Part shown: piece after piece, positions 36,742-45,315 of the stretch
How positions within the stretch are numbered: the stretch's first letter is position 1
Layout of the letters: every line of letters begins with the position of its first letter
DNA from: Acidobacteriota bacterium
Lineage (GTDB): Bacteria; Acidobacteriota; Blastocatellia; Pyrinomonadales; Pyrinomonadaceae
NCBI GenBank assembly: GCA_003385635.1
Contig: QQUY01000001.1
Coordinates: 496,001-560,000, forward strand
Direction of reading: 5' to 3'
DNA length: 64,000 bases
Made by a program: the position numbers and the translations under genes
The notes under the pieces: generated by a model
Told to the model about the DNA's origin: nothing
Seen by the model: the letters and a program-made list of their open reading frames with translations, nothing else
Database searches by the model: none

Positions 36742-36756
36742 GCTCCGATGTTTCGA

Positions 36757-37626
36757 TCATTCCCATCCGGTTACAAGCAGGCCCTCAGCAGATTTCACGC
36801 TTATTCGCTGATACTTGCTGTAAGCTTTTGCAGCGCGGGTCCTGACCTGTGCATCGTCTTCATCCGCAATCCAGCCCTCGATCGCGTCGTGGAGGATATA
36901 AGCTTCCGGTGCCATCAGGTTCGTGGTCCAGAGAAGCGGATTGGCTCCTGACGACAAAAGTTTGCTTTTGAAATACTGCCGGCTTGCGCAAGCCAGAATG
37001 ATAGCGTCGCGAGCCTTCCTGTCCTCGGCTGCGAATTCGTCCGAGATATCGAAGTCCATCAGGCCGTTGTGCCCGACAAACGCAACAAGATCGGCGCCTC
37101 CATAGATCTGCATCGTTTTGCCTTCTACAACGGTGTTCGTACGAAGCCTGCCGGAAAGCGAAGCCAGCGTGTCCACGATCGCAGCTCTTATCTTGTCCCC
37201 CCTGTATGCGTCCGCGATGATCAGAACGTCCTTCTTATGATGCCGGAATACGATTCGTTCAAGGATGTCTGGTTTGTGTCCGGGCAGTTTTTCAACAAGG
37301 TCCCAAGATTTACTCTTACCGAAATATGTCCGTACTCCGAATGCAGCTCCCCAGTAAAGGTTGGTATCGGGGTTTGATCCGTCACCGAGGCTCGCCGATA
37401 CCGGCACGATTCCCTGGTTCTCGTTGTCGGCGAGGGCGACTAGGATGTGGACCACCCGGCCTTCGTTCCTGATCACCTCCACCTTGCCCGGATCGGATTC
37501 GTGCGGAACTACCGTCAATGGATCAGCGTCATGCGGAGCAAACCGCGAACCGGCGCCACAAGCAGTGGAAAGGGTAAAGATCGACACTAGTGCCGCTAAA
37601 TGAAATGTTGACAGCCGAGGGTACAT
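36757..37626 (-). CDS. Lipoprotein with a possible clan-CD (caspase/CHAT-like) His/Cys pair
   Basis: A 289-aa protein with lipobox LSTAC (Cys23), so membrane-anchored and exported. No named family is certain. Strands such as VVHILVALADNEN and DVLIIADAYRG alternate with helices. Then VAFVGHNGLMDF (His186) is followed by AIILACASRQYF (Cys213) and GANPLLWTTNLMAPEAYIL. Order and spacing are like the H-x-G ... ACxS dyad of caspase-fold and CHAT peptidases, and the tail resembles CHAT domains. Catalysis is inference. It is probably cotranscribed with the amidohydrolase gene and has an extended -10 promoter. Confidence 0.6.
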   Translation of the reverse strand: MYPRLSTFHLAALVSIFTLSTACGAGSRFAPHDADPLTVVPHESDPGKVEVIRNEGRVVHILVALADNENQGIVPVSASLGDGSNPDTNLYWGAAFGVRTYFGKSKSWDLVEKLPGHKPDILERIVFRHHKKDVLIIADAYRGDKIRAAIVDTLASLSGRLRTNTVVEGKTMQIYGGADLVAFVGHNGLMDFDISDEFAAEDRKARDAIILACASRQYFKSKLLSSGANPLLWTTNLMAPEAYILHDAIEGWIADEDDAQVRTRAAKAYSKYQRISVKSAEGLLVTGWE

Positions 37627-37648
37627 CTCAGAGACTCTAAGTTCAGGA

Positions 37649-37657
37649 ATTATAACA
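37649..37657 (-). promoter_or_regulatory. Extended -10 promoter for the lipoprotein gene
   Basis: TGTTATAAT on the minus strand, about 23 bases upstream of ATG 37626. This is the same motif as at 35097-35105. Confidence 0.5.
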
Positions 37658-37658
37658 A

Positions 37659-38186
37659 ATGAAAGGAAAGCACATACAGATCTTCGGGCTTGCGGTTACC
37701 GTTTTGTACGGCCTTTTCGTAGCCTGGATCTATTGGGCAGCGCCAAAGAACGTCGGCGAGGTATCAACGAAAGCGAGAGAGACGATCGAACAGGCGACCA
37801 ATGAGGCCAAGGCGGCGACAGGGACGTATCAAGTGGACTCTGCAAAGTTTCAGCAGGGCCTCAACGCTTTTCGGGCCGAGAACTTCGTCCTTGCCCGTGA
37901 TCAGTTCGAGCAAGCGGACCCCAAGGGGATCGATCCGGCAACGCAGTATTATATTGCCTACAGCTTCTACAGGCAGGGATGGGGAAGGTTTACGAATGAC
38001 GACGTATTGTTCGAGAAGGGTCTGGAGCAGGTCGACAAGGTGATCGCACTCGACCGGGAATACAAGGCTGACGATCCGAACCTGAATCTGAAGTATCCGG
38101 TCGAGTTGAAGCAGGAGCTCGAGGAAGGTCTCAGGATCACGGCGGACGATTTCAATCCTCTGAGGCTGACGCGGGAAAGGCAGTGA
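37659..38186 (+). CDS. Membrane-anchored helical-repeat (TPR-like) protein
   Basis: A 175-aa protein. One N-terminal membrane helix (about 8-27), then a helical linker (STKARETIEQATNEAKAATG). A TPR-like pair follows (about 60-140): FQQGLNAFRAENFVLARDQFEQADP, ATQYYIAYSFYRQGWG and FEKGLEQVDKVIALD. Probably a periplasmic or cytoplasmic protein-interaction module. Divergent from the caspase-like lipoprotein across 32 bases, so both promoters overlap. Partner unknown. Confidence 0.72.
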   Translation: MKGKHIQIFGLAVTVLYGLFVAWIYWAAPKNVGEVSTKARETIEQATNEAKAATGTYQVDSAKFQQGLNAFRAENFVLARDQFEQADPKGIDPATQYYIAYSFYRQGWGRFTNDDVLFEKGLEQVDKVIALDREYKADDPNLNLKYPVELKQELEEGLRITADDFNPLRLTRERQ

Positions 38187-38205
38187 TCAGCATTCATGGA
38201 TCAAG

Positions 38206-38281
38206 GGTCAGGTATCAACGTTCAATGATCAGGTATCAACGATCAATGTTCAGGTATCAACGATCAATGATCAGGTGTCAG
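38206..38281. repeat. Tandem 21-bp repeat
   Basis: Three full units (38206-38226, 38227-38247, 38248-38268) plus 13 bases of a fourth. The shared core is TCAGGTATCAACG followed by TTCAAT or ATCAAT. Units differ at one or two positions. It follows the stop of the TPR-like gene and encodes nothing credible. Confidence 0.85.
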
Positions 38282-38287
38282 TTTTCT

Positions 38288-38403
38288 CTTTGCGGTACTT
38301 GGCGGCTTGGCGTCTTGGCGAGAGGTCCACAACGTTGAGAGATCTTGTATTTATAAGAAAAATCAGACGTGTTCCGCTCCTGCAGAGGCGCAAAGGCGCG
38401 AAG
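38288..38403. repeat. GGCTTGGCG-type low-complexity repeat region
   Basis: CTTGGCGGCTTGGCGTCTTGG (about 38299-38318) and, 70 bases on, GCAGAGGCGCAAAGGCGCG (about 38382-38400), a loosely inverse word. No gene is seen between 38187 and 38443. Confidence 0.4.
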
Positions 38404-38443
38404 TTCCGCCAACTGAATATCAGGTTGAGACCGTGTTTATTCA

Positions 38444-39229
38444 ATGAAAGAAGAGAATCAATCCGAATTAGCTGAAAGTTCCGAGGAGGACGAATCCGTC
38501 ATCGACGGAGAAGTCCTTACCGAAGAGCACGGGAATGCGGAAGTAGCCGATAGATCCGAAAGCGACAGGCCGTTGCTCCCGGCTTCAAAAACTCCCAAAG
38601 ATGGCAATCAGAGGAACTGGCTTCTCTACATCTTGTTGCCGTTCATTTTTCTTACAGTCGCGCTTTTGGGAGGCCTAAGGATCGCTGCAGAAACCGGTGA
38701 GTTCATCTTTTCGCGTCCGGCGCTGATCTGTCTGGTATTTGCCACGATTCTGGTAGTACTTTTTTTCCGGACCGGCTTGATAAGTATTGGAGGTTGGTTC
38801 AGCGAATCGCTTTCGACGCTCAAGAATGCCTCGAACGCAGCCGTAATGGTCGCGATCTTTGCCGGTTCCGTCCAGGTGTTCAACTCGCTGATCCCGGAGC
38901 AGGGACTTGCGTTCTGGGTAGTTTCGTTTTGTTTTTTGTGGACTCTCGGAGTGAGTTATTTCTCTGTTGCGGATGCTTCCCGGCTGGTAAGGTCGACCGT
39001 AGCACTCTTCGTGGCGGCATTCCTCACAAAGTACTTTTTGCTAGCCAATCTCACGTCGACATCTTCCGGGAACTGGCTGCAAAGGCTTTGGGATGATCCG
39101 ACCCGCGAGGCGCTGACCTACCTGCTTGATCTTCCTCGCTACGCCTCGGCGACGGGTTACGTGCAGTTTTTCGCGGTAGCGCTTTTCCTTCTTGGTCTGT
39201 TTCTAATACCTCGATCAACACAAGAATAG
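38444..39229 (+). CDS. Multi-pass membrane protein of unknown function
   Basis: A 261-aa protein with an acidic disordered N-terminus of about 55 residues. Six or so membrane helices follow, at about 59-81, 90-110, 131-150, 155-175, 185-203 and 237-257. No family is recognised. The soluble loop SSGNWLQRLWDDPTREALTY precedes the last helix. It converges on the S4-domain gene. Hydrophobicity pattern and length support coding. Confidence 0.65.
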   Translation: MKEENQSELAESSEEDESVIDGEVLTEEHGNAEVADRSESDRPLLPASKTPKDGNQRNWLLYILLPFIFLTVALLGGLRIAAETGEFIFSRPALICLVFATILVVLFFRTGLISIGGWFSESLSTLKNASNAAVMVAIFAGSVQVFNSLIPEQGLAFWVVSFCFLWTLGVSYFSVADASRLVRSTVALFVAAFLTKYFLLANLTSTSSGNWLQRLWDDPTREALTYLLDLPRYASATGYVQFFAVALFLLGLFLIPRSTQE

Positions 39230-39251
39230 TCGGAACGGGATCAAGTATTCA

Positions 39252-39530
39252 TCAGATCGGAAAGTCGCTTTCGATCTCGATCTCCGAAGTCACTTCGTAA
39301 AGCCCGGGTGCTTCCTTTTTAGAAAACTGCTTTTTGTCGGGAATCTCGTTTACTTGAACGGTCAATGTGGAGGTGTGTTTACGGATTTCTATCTCGTCGC
39401 CTTTTCGAATCTCGCGACCGGACTTTCCTTTCGTTCCGTTCACAAAGATCTTGCCGGACTTGATCAGTTCTTGGGCAAGCGACCGCCTCGGCACGAGCCG
39501 GCTGGATTTTAGGAAAACATCCAGTCTCAT
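39252..39530 (-). CDS. S4-domain RNA-binding protein (Hsp15/RqcP-like)
   Basis: A 92-aa protein with an S4 fold: MRLDVFLKSSRLVPRRSLAQ, KSGKIFVNGTKGKSGREIRKGDEI. It is in the size class of Hsp15 and RqcP, which bind stalled 50S ribosomes with peptidyl-tRNA. The start at 39530 is used because the domain begins at this Met; the longer frame to 39674 runs through the terminator of the upstream gene. The C-terminal tail is acidic. The function assignment within the S4 group is tentative. Confidence 0.82.
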   Translation of the reverse strand: MRLDVFLKSSRLVPRRSLAQELIKSGKIFVNGTKGKSGREIRKGDEIEIRKHTSTLTVQVNEIPDKKQFSKKEAPGLYEVTSEIEIESDFPI

Positions 39531-39540
39531 AAAACGAAAA

Positions 39541-39564
39541 AGCGCCACCCCTGGGGATGGCGCT
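39541..39564 (-). terminator. Intrinsic terminator of the PPIase gene
   Basis: AGCGCCA / TGGCGCT stem with an inner CCC/GGG pair and one unpaired base. On the minus strand it is followed by TTTTTCGTTTT. It lies 18 bases after the stop of the SurA-like gene. Confidence 0.85.
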
Positions 39565-39582
39565 GGTCTCCAAGATCTTACA

Positions 39583-40635
39583 CTACTTGCTAGCGGTCGT
39601 TTCGTCGGGAGCGTCGTTCTCCAGATAAGGTGAAACGACCGGTCGGTAAGCTTCCGCGATCTTGATATACGCATCGTCCTTAAGGACGCGAAGATATTCT
39701 CTTCTGGCTGGCGGCACTTTCTCCTGCATCATCGCAGCGACCACCTTGTCTTCATCAAAATTCGACTCAGTACCCTGGGCAGTCTTTGCATCAACTCTCA
39801 GGATCTCAATGCCTTCGGTGATCTCGATGGGATCAGTAACCTCCCCGACCTTGGTTTTCGAGACAGGTTCTTTGAAGACGTCAGCAAGTCTGTCCATCTC
39901 GAAGACACCGACCTCGCCCTTGTTCTCCGCCACGTTGGGCCTGTCTGAAACTTCTACGGCTACCTTGGCGAATTCTTCTCCGCCTCTGAGCCGGGCAACG
40001 ATGCCCTTTGCCTGCTCCTTGACCGCGTTCACATCCTTACCGGCAAAGCTGAGAAAGATCTCACTAAGCGTGACGGTCGCGGGCTCCGTGAACTTGGCCT
40101 TGTGCTCTTCAAAATAAGCTTTGATGTCCTGATCCCTGATCGACCAGCGGACCTGTTCGTCGACCTGGCTCTGGAATACCCACGACCTCATAATCTGGCC
40201 GCGGAGAGTCGCCCTAACAGCGTCGGGATCAAGGCCATTATCTTTCATTGCCTTGTAAAGCGCGTCCAGCGACTGTAGTCCGAGGTCTTCCATCTGCTGG
40301 ATGAACTGTTTGTTGATCTGGGCCTCAACATCGCGCTCCATTCCAAGCTCTTTTGCCTTTTGAATTATCAGCTCTTCCTGGATCAGATTGGCGATCAGCT
40401 GTCCCTTCTGCGCTTCGATCTCGGCTTTCGCCTCTTCGCGGGTCTTGCCCTCCCGGACCATGCTCTCGACAGCATTGTTCACTTCTCGATTGATCCTCGA
40501 AAGAGTGATGACGACGTCGTTGACCTGAACCACGCCTTCATCGATCACGGTCAATTGGGTTTCCTGCCCGAATGCCGGTAGGGCGAATAGAAAAGTAAGC
40601 GACGCTAGTACGGAAATCGATTTAATAAACTTCAC
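39583..40635 (-). CDS. SurA-like periplasmic peptidyl-prolyl isomerase/chaperone
   Basis: A 350-aa protein. GTG 40635 is the likely start because GGGAG lies 7 bases upstream; a TTG six codons earlier is the alternative. The signal peptide ends ALPAFGQ. A SurA N-like helical chaperone domain covers about 25-180 (INREVNNAVESMVREGKTREEAKAE, QEELIIQKAKELG). A parvulin domain follows (about 185-300, VTLSEIFLSFAGKD, ARLRGGEEFAKVAVEVSDRP, NKGEVGVFEMDRL). It likely assists outer-membrane protein folding. It would work with the many beta-barrel and secreted proteins here. Confidence 0.88.
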   Translation of the reverse strand: MKFIKSISVLASLTFLFALPAFGQETQLTVIDEGVVQVNDVVITLSRINREVNNAVESMVREGKTREEAKAEIEAQKGQLIANLIQEELIIQKAKELGMERDVEAQINKQFIQQMEDLGLQSLDALYKAMKDNGLDPDAVRATLRGQIMRSWVFQSQVDEQVRWSIRDQDIKAYFEEHKAKFTEPATVTLSEIFLSFAGKDVNAVKEQAKGIVARLRGGEEFAKVAVEVSDRPNVAENKGEVGVFEMDRLADVFKEPVSKTKVGEVTDPIEITEGIEILRVDAKTAQGTESNFDEDKVVAAMMQEKVPPARREYLRVLKDDAYIKIAEAYRPVVSPYLENDAPDETTASK

Positions 40636-40853
40636 AGAAATACTCCCGATCAATTAATGATATTTGGGAAGAAAGTAACTGAAAATCTTAATCTTCCAGG
40701 GAACCGAATTGCAAATGCCTGTGATGCGCGACCAATCGGCTCGGTTTTCTCTGAAGCCGCACCATTTTATGGAAGCACCGCGGCTTTGTTGATGTTTTTA
40801 AACAGGCGGTCTGTATTCTGCGCGGCCCGCTCTACTCTCCGGTAAACATTCAG

Positions 40854-41513
40854 ATGAATAAAAAATGCCCGCGCTGCAGCCTTAACAATCTGCCACGGTC
40901 GCGATCGTGTGCAAGGTGTTTGCTTGAGTTTGAGGAAGTAGCATCAGAAGAAAAATCGATGAGCCGATCGCTTGGGCAAAGGCTACTCCGAAGAGGTATC
41001 GTGCTTGGGGTGATCTGCGTGATCACGGTGGCAGGATTCTATCTTTCCCTGATCCTGTCGGCGCGCCCTCTGAGTGCTGAAGAGATGTCACACGTCGAAT
41101 CAGCGATCGAGGTTCTCGACAGGGCGGGATTTGAAAAGGAAGTACATTACCTTCGCTACTACACCTTCTTCCGCGGTAATGACAACTGGCTCAATGCGAT
41201 GGTCCCGAAAGAGAATGCGTATGCGGCCACCAACTACCCATTCGAGATCCTCACTCTTTATCCGGATTTCTTCGTTTACACGGAAGATGATGTCGAACGC
41301 GCCGCGATTCTGCTTCACGAGGCGCGACACCTTCAGGGCTTCGATGAACCGGACGCATACGAGTTCGTCTGGAAGAACAAGTCGAAGATCGGGTGGACAC
41401 GAGAAAATTACGGTTCTTCTATTGTCTGGCGGAACGTGAGGAAACAGACCATGGAGATACAGCCGGGTATGTTCATCTGCGATTTCAACGAGCTGAACGA
41501 TTGTTTTGAGTGA
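40854..41513 (+). CDS. Zinc-ribbon membrane protein with HExxH metallopeptidase-like motif
   Basis: A 219-aa protein. N-terminal zinc ribbon CPRC (5-8) / CARC (19-22), then a membrane helix (about 48-70). The extracytoplasmic domain carries HEARHLQG at residues 155-162 followed by DEPDAYEFVW. HExxH and the downstream acidic residues suggest a zinc peptidase, but no family is recognised. The rest of the domain (YYTFFRGNDNWLNAMVP, NYPFEILTLYPDFFVY) is unfamiliar. It appears monocistronic. Catalysis is inference. Confidence 0.7.
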   Translation: MNKKCPRCSLNNLPRSRSCARCLLEFEEVASEEKSMSRSLGQRLLRRGIVLGVICVITVAGFYLSLILSARPLSAEEMSHVESAIEVLDRAGFEKEVHYLRYYTFFRGNDNWLNAMVPKENAYAATNYPFEILTLYPDFFVYTEDDVERAAILLHEARHLQGFDEPDAYEFVWKNKSKIGWTRENYGSSIVWRNVRKQTMEIQPGMFICDFNELNDCFE

Positions 41514-41740
41514 GTCGATTGAGTCTAATCAGTCTTTTGAGTCGATTGAGGCTGATCAGTTAATTTTGTCCGGTGCCTTATTCCCCAATTGAGGTCGGCG
41601 GAGTCTGATATTTACGACGTACGCTTCATTTCGTATTACTGGATTGACTCGACAGACTCGACAGACTCAAAAGACTCGACAGACTCAAAAGACTCGACAG
41701 ACTCAAAAGACTCGACAGACTCGACAGACTCAATCGACTG
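41512..41740. repeat. Mirrored 9-mer repeat block at the 3' end of mfd
   Basis: The right arm (41646-41735) is ten head-to-tail 9-mers of form GACTC+GACA/AAAA/AATC. The left arm (about 41512-41556) is five 9-mers of the inverse word (GAGTCGATT, GAGTCTAAT and relatives). AGTCGATTGAGTCT (41513-41526) and AGACTCAATCGACT (41726-41739) are perfect inverses. The right arm runs into the last codons of mfd, and the left arm begins within the stop region of the zinc-ribbon gene. Confidence 0.85.
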
Positions 41741-44700
41741 AGGCCAGGACCTCTCTCGCCTTCTCGATCGGATCTTCTCCAACGGCAAGGGGCACACGTA
41801 GAATGCCGTTCGGAGAGAACGCGGCACCTTCGGTCGAGTCGATAAACGACATCAATTTCTCCGGATCTACTTTCGACTTCTCACTGATCTTGATCGCGAT
41901 CCCTTCCTTTACCTTGTCGATCGAGATTACCCGCAACTCTTCCGCCGTTTTCCGAAGTTTCGCGTAGCTGAACAGCGCTTCAACCGAGGGCCGCAATCGT
42001 CCGTACCGGTCCTCTATCTCCTCGTAGATCCTCATTAGTTCATCGTCATCGTCGGCCGACGAGATGCGTTTGTAAGTTCTCAGCCGCTGACTCGTGTCGC
42101 TTATGTATTCGACCGGGATCGAGACATCGACACCGAGGTTCAACGCGACGCTCGCCTCGTCCTCGATCTCCTCTCCCTGCAGCTCCTGGATCGTACGGTT
42201 GAGCATCTTCGTGTAGAGATCGAATCCGAGCGCGTCCAGATGGCCGGACTGCTGACCTCCGAGTATGTTTCCCGCCCCTCGAAGCTCAAGGTCCAGAGCA
42301 GCGATCCGAAATCCCGCTCCAAGGTCCGAAAACTCGCGTATGGCGCTCAGTCGGCGCCTCGCGATCGGCGTCAGTTCGAGCTCAGAAGGAATCAATAGAT
42401 ATGCGTAAGCCCTTCTGTTTGAACGGCCTACACGTCCCCGGAGCTGATACAGTTGAGAAAGCCCGTAGTTGTCGGCGCGGTTGATGATGATCGTGTTTGC
42501 CCTCGGAATGTCGATCCCGTTCTCAATGATCGTGGTGGCTACAAGCACGTCGTATTTGTAGTCGATGAAGTCGAGCATCACCCTTTCAAGTTCTTTCTCA
42601 CTCATTTGGCCGTGGCCGACAGCGACTCTCGCTTCGGGCACGATCTTTTTTACGTGCGCGGCGATAGCCTCTATCGTTTCGACCCGGTTGTGGATGAAAA
42701 ACACCTGGCCACTGCGGGACATTTCAAGCTCGATCGCCGATTTGACCACGCCCTCCGAGAATTGAAGCACCTGTGTGTTGATCGCCAAACGGTCGCGCGG
42801 AGGAGTTTCGATGATCGACATATCGCGCATTCCGGTCAAGGACATGTTCAGCGTTCGAGGGATCGGAGTCGCACTTAGCGTCAGAACATCGACCTTCTTC
42901 CGCAGTTGTTTCAGCTTCTCTTTGTGTGCGACTCCGAACCTTTGTTCTTCATCGACTATGACAAGGCCCAGATTCGGGAACTTCACGTCGTTAGAAAGGA
43001 TCCTGTGTGTGCCGATCAGAATATCGACCTCGCCCTTTTCGTTCCTTTCAATCACATCTTTCTGGTCCTTTCGGGAACGGAAACGCGAAAGCAGTTCGAC
43101 CTTTACCGGAAAGGCGCTGAACCGCTTTCGAAACGTCTCGAAGTGCTGGTATGAAAGGACGGTCGTAGGCGTCAGGACGGCGACCTGTTTTCCGTCCATT
43201 ACAGCCTTGAACGCAGCGCGCATAGCAACCTCGGTCTTTCCGTATCCGACATCGCCAACGATCAGGCGGTCCATGGGAACCGCGGTTTCCATATCGTTTT
43301 TGACCTCGGCAATCGATGTCTTCTGATCGCGAGTCAGTTGATAAGGAAACGCGTCTTCCATCTCGGACTGCCACGGGGCGTCCTTTGAGAATGCGTAGCC
43401 GGTGACGAGCTTTCTTTCAGCGTAAAGGCGGAGAAGTTCGTCCGCCATGTCTCGCATCGCACGCTTCGCTTTGGCTTTGGTCTTCTGCCATCCGAGACCG
43501 CCAAGCCGGTCGAGCGAAGGCTGAGCCGCTTCGCCGCTTGAATAACGCGATACAAGATCAAGCCTTTCGACCGGAACGAACAGCTTCGTGTCGTCCGCAT
43601 ATACGAGCAGCATGAATTCGCGCTCGACGCCCTGTGTGCCGATCATCTCCAGGCCTTCAAACCGTCCGACACCGTGGTCGATATGAACAACGTAATCTCC
43701 GGGCTTCAGGTCACGAAAGTCGGATATGAACGCCGACGTGCGCGGTCCTTTTCTTTTCGATCGGCTCGCCGCTGTGGGAACTCCGGGAAGATCCGTTTCG
43801 CCGAAGATCTCGATCTCCGTCGTGTAGCTCGCGCCTAGCGCCGGGATCTCAAATCCGTTCGACAGATTGCCGAGCCGAACTGCGGAGGTCGGCAGAACGA
43901 CATCGTAGTCACGCAAGAGATCCGAGAAACGCTCGGCCATCCCGGGCGTGTGAAAGACGAACTCTGTCTCGCCGAACCGGTCCGCCATTTCGGACGCCAG
44001 TTTCTTTATGTCGCCGGAATACCGCCGCGGCGTTCGCGACTGGATCTCTATCTCCGAGGCCTTCTGGGCCAGCGGAAAAAGAAAAAGGGGTTTGTTTGGT
44101 TCAGGATGCGGAAAGAGGTCAATTATCTCGTCTGCCGTTTCACCTGACAACGCCATAGAGAAGTCTTCGTCAGTCTCTGCCGCCATTCTCCCGAGTGTCC
44201 GAAGCTCGAGCCGTTGCCCTTCGATTGTTAACTCGCGCAGTGCGTCAGGAAGTAGAAACAGTTCTTCGATAGCAAGGCCTATTTCGCCATGTTCAAGAGC
44301 TTCGTTCAGATGGATCTCAAGTGTTTCATAGTATGTCGCGAGGGACCGTTCGACCTGTGAAGGCTCGTCGGCGACCAGAAGAAAGTCGTCGAGATAATCG
44401 AAGATGCTGGAAGTTCTGGGATCCACAAGCGGCATAAGGAACTCCCAGCCGTGGAAACTCTCGCCGTCGGTGGCGAAATCGGTGCGGTCCTTCAGATTCC
44501 GCTCAAATCTTTCTTCGCTGAAGCGTCGTTTCGCTTTGCCGGACCACGCCTTGAGCTCCGAAGAATTGAGCCTGTATTCCCTCATTGGGGGGATTGCGGC
44601 CGTCTTGACCTGTTCGATCGAAAGTTGAGAATCGGGATCGAAAGCGCGGATTGAATCGACCACGTCGCCGAAAAATTCGACCCTGAACGGATACTCCGAA

Positions 44701-45260
44701 CCCGGAGGCCATACGTCGACGATTCCTCCGCGGATCGAAAACTCGCCGACATTCGCGATCGGGTCCTCGCGCCGGTAGCCGAATTCGGAGAGTTCCCCGA
44801 TCAGCACTTCGGGATCGATCTCAAAGTCCCTTTTCAGGATCTTTCCGGAAGAACGCATCTGTTTCGGCGATACTGTTTTTGCAATGGCGCCTCTCGCAGC
44901 GGCGACTATGATGTCGGCTTCGTTGTTCACGAGCGACCACAGCGCCAAGGCTCTTTTCTCCAGCGTTTCTGCGTGCGGCGAGACTCCGGAGTAGATGTCG
45001 GCTTCAAAAGCGGGGAAGGTGAGGACACGCAGGTCCGGGTCCCAAAAATTCAGGTCCTTTTCCCACGTCTCAAGTTCGTTGTTCAGATCGACGAGGATAA
45101 GCAGGGACTTTCCGATCGCCGCTTGCAGTTTTGCAAGTACCAACGATTTCGCCGCAGTCGAGGTCAGTCCGCTCAAAGACACGACGCGTTCGCCGCCGGA
45201 CAACGCTTTAGCCGTCCTTTCCAAGCTTACTGATCTATCTGTTCCTTGTTCCACAAACAC
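41730..45260 (-). CDS. mfd: Transcription-repair coupling factor
   Basis: ATP-driven translocase that removes RNA polymerase stalled at lesions and recruits UvrA. The 1176-aa length is normal. It has UvrB-like N-terminal domains (about 1-330). The RNA-polymerase-interaction (CarD-like) domain has GDYVVHIDHGVGRFEGLE (about 515-580). The helicase core has Walker A DVGYGKTEVAM, DEEQ in VIVDEEQRFGV, and QLRGRVGRSNRRAYAYL. A C-terminal TRCF domain ends the protein. Its last codons (ASVD) lie at the edge of a 9-mer repeat. It is not in an operon with repair genes. Confidence 0.97.
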   Translation of the reverse strand: MFVEQGTDRSVSLERTAKALSGGERVVSLSGLTSTAAKSLVLAKLQAAIGKSLLILVDLNNELETWEKDLNFWDPDLRVLTFPAFEADIYSGVSPHAETLEKRALALWSLVNNEADIIVAAARGAIAKTVSPKQMRSSGKILKRDFEIDPEVLIGELSEFGYRREDPIANVGEFSIRGGIVDVWPPGSEYPFRVEFFGDVVDSIRAFDPDSQLSIEQVKTAAIPPMREYRLNSSELKAWSGKAKRRFSEERFERNLKDRTDFATDGESFHGWEFLMPLVDPRTSSIFDYLDDFLLVADEPSQVERSLATYYETLEIHLNEALEHGEIGLAIEELFLLPDALRELTIEGQRLELRTLGRMAAETDEDFSMALSGETADEIIDLFPHPEPNKPLFLFPLAQKASEIEIQSRTPRRYSGDIKKLASEMADRFGETEFVFHTPGMAERFSDLLRDYDVVLPTSAVRLGNLSNGFEIPALGASYTTEIEIFGETDLPGVPTAASRSKRKGPRTSAFISDFRDLKPGDYVVHIDHGVGRFEGLEMIGTQGVEREFMLLVYADDTKLFVPVERLDLVSRYSSGEAAQPSLDRLGGLGWQKTKAKAKRAMRDMADELLRLYAERKLVTGYAFSKDAPWQSEMEDAFPYQLTRDQKTSIAEVKNDMETAVPMDRLIVGDVGYGKTEVAMRAAFKAVMDGKQVAVLTPTTVLSYQHFETFRKRFSAFPVKVELLSRFRSRKDQKDVIERNEKGEVDILIGTHRILSNDVKFPNLGLVIVDEEQRFGVAHKEKLKQLRKKVDVLTLSATPIPRTLNMSLTGMRDMSIIETPPRDRLAINTQVLQFSEGVVKSAIELEMSRSGQVFFIHNRVETIEAIAAHVKKIVPEARVAVGHGQMSEKELERVMLDFIDYKYDVLVATTIIENGIDIPRANTIIINRADNYGLSQLYQLRGRVGRSNRRAYAYLLIPSELELTPIARRRLSAIREFSDLGAGFRIAALDLELRGAGNILGGQQSGHLDALGFDLYTKMLNRTIQELQGEEIEDEASVALNLGVDVSIPVEYISDTSQRLRTYKRISSADDDDELMRIYEEIEDRYGRLRPSVEALFSYAKLRKTAEELRVISIDKVKEGIAIKISEKSKVDPEKLMSFIDSTEGAAFSPNGILRVPLAVGEDPIEKAREVLASVD

Positions 45261-45267
45261 AATAATG

Positions 45268-45293
45268 CCCGCTCCGGAACGAGTTCCGGCGGG
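45268..45293 (-). terminator. Hairpin between the MaoC gene and mfd
   Basis: CCCG..CCGGAAC pairs with GTTCCGG-CGGG around a short GA loop, with one small bulge. The minus-strand continuation (CATTATTG) has only a weak T-run. It may attenuate transcription from the MaoC gene into mfd. Confidence 0.45.
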
Positions 45294-45315
45294 TGTTTTC
45301 TGGTTTTTGGGCCCC

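Noticed and set aside
38206..38281. CRISPR-like array
   Set aside because: The 21-bp units are contiguous without spacers.
41636..41827. 63-aa minus-strand frame with VESFESVES repeats
   Set aside because: It is simply the translation of the 9-mer array plus an out-of-frame part of mfd.
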